Part shown: in pieces, positions 59,825 to 64,000 of the stretch
Layout of the letters: the number at the start of each line of letters is the position of its first letter
Numbering within the stretch: the first letter of the stretch is position 1
Source of the DNA: Chelydra serpentina
Taxonomy: Eukaryota > Chordata > Testudines > Chelydridae
DNA: 64,000 nucleotides
Assembly: GCA_037349315.1 (NCBI GenBank)
Contig: JBAIAC010000059.1
Coordinates: forward strand, 4,986,001 to 5,050,000
Direction: 5' to 3'
The notes under the pieces: model-generated
Seen by the model: only the letters and a program-made list of their open reading frames with translations
Databases searched by the model: none
What the model was told of the DNA's origin: nothing
Program-made: the position numbers and the translations under genes

Positions 59825-60335
59825 CTCACAATTCTGTGTATCCACACAGTGCCCTTGTGAGGTAGGGTAGTGGTGTTATCCTCATTTTACAGATAAGGAT
59901 CTGAAGCACAGCAAGACACACAGTCACACAGGAAGTCTGTGGCAGAGTGGGGTGGTCGAAAAGGGGACCTGACAGCGTATGATCAGAGCTACTGACAAGA
60001 TACCGAATGTCCAGTTACTGCAGGTGGGGAGGCGTCAGGTCATCACCCTACTCTGCTGGGGCTGTCTTCTATCTGTCAGGTGGCTGCAGCTCATGGTTCT
60101 GCAGGCGAGTCCTTTCTGACTGGGGTGGGGAGGAGAAGAGGAGTGAACAGGGGGGTGGAGTCTTGGGGGGCAGGAGCTGGGCCTGCAGCGGGGAAGACCA
60201 GGGTGCGGGAGGTTCTGGCACTCCTGCTGAAGTGTCTGGTTTTTAAATTACAATGTTGGCAACCCTATGGCAGAGCAGGGTAGTGAACCCATTGAAGGCT
60301 AGCACCCTAACCACTGAACAAGCCTTCCTCCCTAG
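59825..60335 (-). mobile_element. MIR SINE, minus strand, split by a hAT MITE
   Basis: The left part (ctcattttacagataaggat, cacagtcacacaggaagtct, gtggcagag) stops at 59947. The right part (cagggtagtgaacccattga, gcaccctaaccactgaacaa) resumes at 60276. Together they read as one continuous MIR core and tRNA-like head in reverse. The duplicated tggcagag belongs to the MIR. Confidence 0.88.
59948..60267. mobile_element. hAT-type MITE, family 5, inside a MIR SINE
   Basis: A 320-bp element. The left end is TGGGGTGGTC and the right end reversed is TAGGGTTGCCAACATTG. Identical 8-bp flanks tggcagag lie at 59940-59947 and 60268-60275. The interior includes cagctactg-type and gcaggtggggaggcgtcagg phrases of a common turtle MITE. 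Confidence 0.93.
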
Positions 60336-63300
60336 CTAGATTTACTGTGAGAGTCTCACAGAATAAAGCATACACACCAGTCTGCTTGGGTGGAACCCAC
60401 CTTTTGTAGTAATGCCTGGGGCTCCCTGACACCTGCCCCGGTACAATTGCTACATCTCGCTTGACTTGCTTGTTCATTCAGATTTTCCTTCTCTCCTATT
60501 TTTATTGTTGTTGAATTATGTTTTCTTTCCTGTGTGTTAACCTTCTGGGTTTCCATTTTTCAGTCTCATTTCTATTCCTATTCCTCCCCTGCTATTGTGC
60601 CCTTCAGTATCTTTGTCTTCTCCCCTTCCCTTTCTCTCCTTTAGTTCTCTCCTCATCTTATTTTTTCTCTTTTCACAACTCTCTCATTCTGCCCTTTCTG
60701 TTTCCCTTTTCTGTCTGTAACCTTGTCTTTCATTCGCTATCTTCCATGTCCCTTCCACTCTTTTCTGATGTCCCCCTTGCTTTCTCTGCTGCCCCTTCCC
60801 TCTCTTTCTCCACCAATCCTGTCATTCTGGAAAACTGTGGGGAGATTTAAAGTCGTCTGCTCCTGCTGAAGAAACACCCTACAGTATCTGAATCCTGATC
60901 CTTTCAAGAAAAGCAATTGGATTGGTCAGCAATGTATTTTTCCTCTTTGCAGTGAGAACTCATTATGAGGCTTGATATTCAGCATTCCCCCAAGCTAGGC
61001 TCATGAATTACAGAAGATCATACTCTGTCAGGGCTTTGACTCTCTCCAATCAAAGCTTAGGGAAGATCATTCTTCTTTCTCCTTGGCAGCACTCCTTTTT
61101 ACATGCCACATGTTCATTCCAAATCACAATCTCCAACCCAGTAGAAAACAGAGTGAAACAAATCTCATAAACACCAGAGAAGCACCAAATGCTTCTCTTC
61201 TATTTCAGCTAAAGCTAGATAACTTTCCCAGTGCCATACCTGATTTTAAATTAAAGCCCCTGAAAACATCAATATCTCCTTCTGCTTGAGTCTCCAGTGA
61301 TGGAGTTTTGCAGCCCAATTGCCCACACCAATTTTGAGCCAATAAAACAATAATTCCTTTTCCTAAGGTTTATAAAATTCAAAATATTTTTAATTTCCCA
61401 TGCTGATATAGCATTACTGTACCTACCTATGTTGCCACACAAGATCTTCTGTACATCTTTTCTTCAAAGCTCCTGGTTCCATATTCGTTTCATAGTCATG
61501 CCATTTTTGTAGCCCTTTAGTGACAATTGGATAGAGGTTTATGATAAAGAGACTAGCTGGGGTAAAACCACCTTACTCTTAATGTCAAAAGATAAACTTC
61601 TATAGGTCAGATGGATGTACCTAGGACTTACTGCCTTCCTGGAGTGTGTGTAGACTCAGTTAAGTACTTAAGCATGTATCTCTGCATGTAAGCTGTCACC
61701 CTTGTTTGTTGATCTGTGTAATCTGATGTTACAATTAAAAGGGTGTTTCAGCTTTCAGGCTGATGTAGGTTGATAGTTATACCTGCTTCTACTAGGGCTT
61801 GAAATTGGCCCTGAATATCTTTGCTTTTTTGTGAAATGAGAACTTTGATGATATTTTAATGTCATTTAAGTGGTTTAATTCTGTTGGATTTAGTACTATT
61901 AAATGGAGTTGCCTTCAAATCCAATATCTTGACAATAGGGGGGGAAACATTAAATAGGCTTAATAGCTCCTTTAGAGTTAAATTAGTTTGTTGCAACCTT
62001 CTGAGTCATTAAGGTGTTTGCTGTGAATGCATACTAACAACATTATGAATTTAGTAGTATTGGGCCAAGAAAAAATTATTTTTAAAGGCTTCAACAAATT
62101 AACATACCATTTTTCATTTCCACTTTACTGGACTATAAGTACTGCTGTATAGTATGCATATATAAAGCTATTTTCTGCCATCACAGAGACGTTTCCTAAC
62201 TGTATTAATTGCTATGCATAAACCCCAATGCCAATGAGTACTTCTTAGGTATTTTTCATGAGTTAACTGGGAAATCAAAATTAAAAATAAAAGGATTTGG
62301 TGCTTAAAAATCAGCTCCTATGTCTCTAGTCTTCTTCCCTAAGCTTTCTTTCCTCCTACTTTTTGACAGAAATCATCTTTCTGAATGTAAAAATATTGAG
62401 CGAAATTTGGCCGCCCATAGCTTGTGAGTTGTTTACCACATTGCATTACAGCATGTTACTTCATGATAACCATGAAGCTTGCTTGGAAATTACTGTATTG
62501 TACAGTTAACATCTAACACCATTTTCACTGGGATGTGGCATGGCTAAAACAGCTGAAGGACTAAATGTGGCATGTAAAAGATGATGCATGGCTTAATGTG
62601 CAAAATGCACATCAGTATGAGGGAACACTCAATGTTGGTGAAATTCACCCATGTGCATAGGCTGGTATGAAACAGGCCCTCTTCACGGGGGTGAATTTCA
62701 CCCTTTGTGCTGATTTCATGCATGGATTTATCTATGCCCAAAAGAATGCTTTCCATTCTTTGCCAGCCACAGACAGCTGTAAAAATTAGCCAGATTGAAT
62801 AGGGACTAGGAATGGCATTCTTATCCTACCAAAAAATCCTATTCTATTAGTAGTGTGTATCCAGGTAATGTTTGCTTTAGCTAGTCTGACTTTAAACTGT
62901 ACAAATATTTTTTTATATAATAAAGCTGTTTTGAACATTCATGGAATGAAATGTTAAAATAAAATGTGGCTGTTACAAGCTAAAATGCAGCCACAATGGG
63001 ATGAATCTTGTGGAAAACAGAAAAGGCTCTTCTGTAGTTTACCAGAATCAATTTAAATCCATTCACAAGGGGCAGAAAGAAATATGGGACTTAGATAACA
63101 ACTTTTCTCCCATGAGACAGTTGTTAATGCTATATGAGATGCTGGTACCATAGCTTGAGCGAAACCCTTCTCAGAACTCAATTCTAGGAAAAGCCCATTG
63201 CCTAATATTTAGCACAGCGACTGCATTAGAAACTGCACTCTGTATTTCAGAAACATTTCTCCCACGGTTCACATCATTATCACAGTCCTTCCTGGTGCAG

Positions 63301-64000
63301 CTAGAATGAAGGTTATGTCAGTTTTTCCATCATTAACCCTACTTTTCAAAAGCTTATAAACATGGTCATTAACATTTACTGTAGGTTGAAACCTGGTATA
63401 TAAAGTCTCAACCCTGGAGCATATCATTTTACAATGAAATACCACTTAGTCTGTTTTTATATTATAAAAGTAGAAAGCGTATGTTTACTGCTGTAAGGTT
63501 TCCTAATTTCCACTTGTTTAACTCATAAACAAGTTCAGAGGTAAAAATGGAAAATAGTAAATTAGTGTCCCCTATGCAATCACAGTATCTTCCACGATTA
63601 TTTATTTATTATGCACAGGAAAAAAAGCAGTCTTTACATGTATTTGTCTGCTGAGCCATACAGAAGACAAAAGAGCCAACTGGAGTATTTTCAGACTACA
63701 ATCCGCCCTTTTAAAAAGTCCCTGGGTTCACATTCACATAATCCACATTTTAATAAGTCATAAAATACATATTTACACAACACTTCTGCAGAGTCTTTAC
63801 TGTCTATGGTTTCCCCTTCTCTCATGCTTTTTATGAAGCACTTAGAAAAAGTTATAGAAAGAAAGGAAGTAAACAAGGAAATGACCTCACAAAAACTATA
63901 TTTATGTAACATTAAAGTGGTGATACAACCCATAATAGGAAAACTGGCATAATTTTTAAGCCATCCTGTTTGTGTATTAGATTACTGTATTCTAGAAACA
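60336..64000. other. SPON1 intron, apparently unique; pyrimidine-rich tract 60500-60840
   Basis: 60500-60840 is strongly pyrimidine-rich on the plus strand and opens a 110-codon frame by composition alone. Beyond it I see AT-rich sequence without a repeat or exon that I can name. The next SPON1 exon is not here. Confidence 0.5.

Noticed and set aside
60500..60850. 110-codon hydrophobic frame, possible membrane protein
   Set aside because: It is the translation of a pyrimidine-rich tract (Leu, Phe, Ser, Pro). No start context or splice sites.

Overview
This window is vertebrate nuclear DNA, most likely from a cryptodire turtle. The diagnostic elements are a tRNA-derived SINE with a CR1-type tail (the turtle CryI/polIII SINE organisation), several CR1 subfamilies, and many sauropsid MITEs. 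The only host gene found is SPON1 (F-spondin) on the + strand. It is represented by two short internal exons, 2457..2579 and 21614..21762. They join in frame (phase 1) to encode part of the spondin domain. The rest is intron: part of the upstream intron, a 19 kb intron between the exons, and more than 42 kb of the following intron. I found no further SPON1 exon, no promoter and no RNA gene.

Layout. 1-2.5 kb: end of the upstream intron, with two small foldback repeats and a pogo/Tigger-like MITE, then exon A. 3.9-6.5 kb: decayed CR1 LINE, minus strand. 9.95-11.9 kb: decayed L2-like LINE, plus strand, broken by two related hAT MITEs. 12.2-17.9 kb: decayed LINE, minus strand, with a gag-like zinc-knuckle ORF1, an APE endonuclease, a reverse transcriptase and an RNase H domain. 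This I-group architecture is uncommon in amniotes, and the element is itself broken by two hAT MITEs and a CR1 tail. 18-21.6 kb: tRNA-like SINE and two unclassified blocks, then exon B. 24-32 kb: hAT and Tigger MITEs. 33.9-35.2 kb: hAT transposon relic carrying part of its transposase and a nested SINE. 38.2-39.4 kb: young CR1 with an uninterrupted 366-codon reverse-transcriptase frame, nested in an older repeat. 39.7-60.3 kb: more MITEs, a composite foldback, an L2 scrap, CR1 tails, MIR SINEs and a CryI SINE. 60.3-64 kb: apparently unique intron.

The strongest structural evidence is the target-site duplications. Eight hAT-type elements (14126, 17136, 27603, 30664, 33932, 41814, 53692, 57568) and one more inside a MIR SINE (59948) have exact 8-bp duplications, and two others match at 7 of 8. 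These fix element ends to the base and order the insertions. The nearest thing to an unusual system is the RNase H-encoding LINE. A second point of interest is a pair of inverted, closely similar Tigger-like MITEs that bracket both SPON1 exons. Everything was read by eye. Family names rest on recognised motifs and remembered consensus structure, not on a database search.
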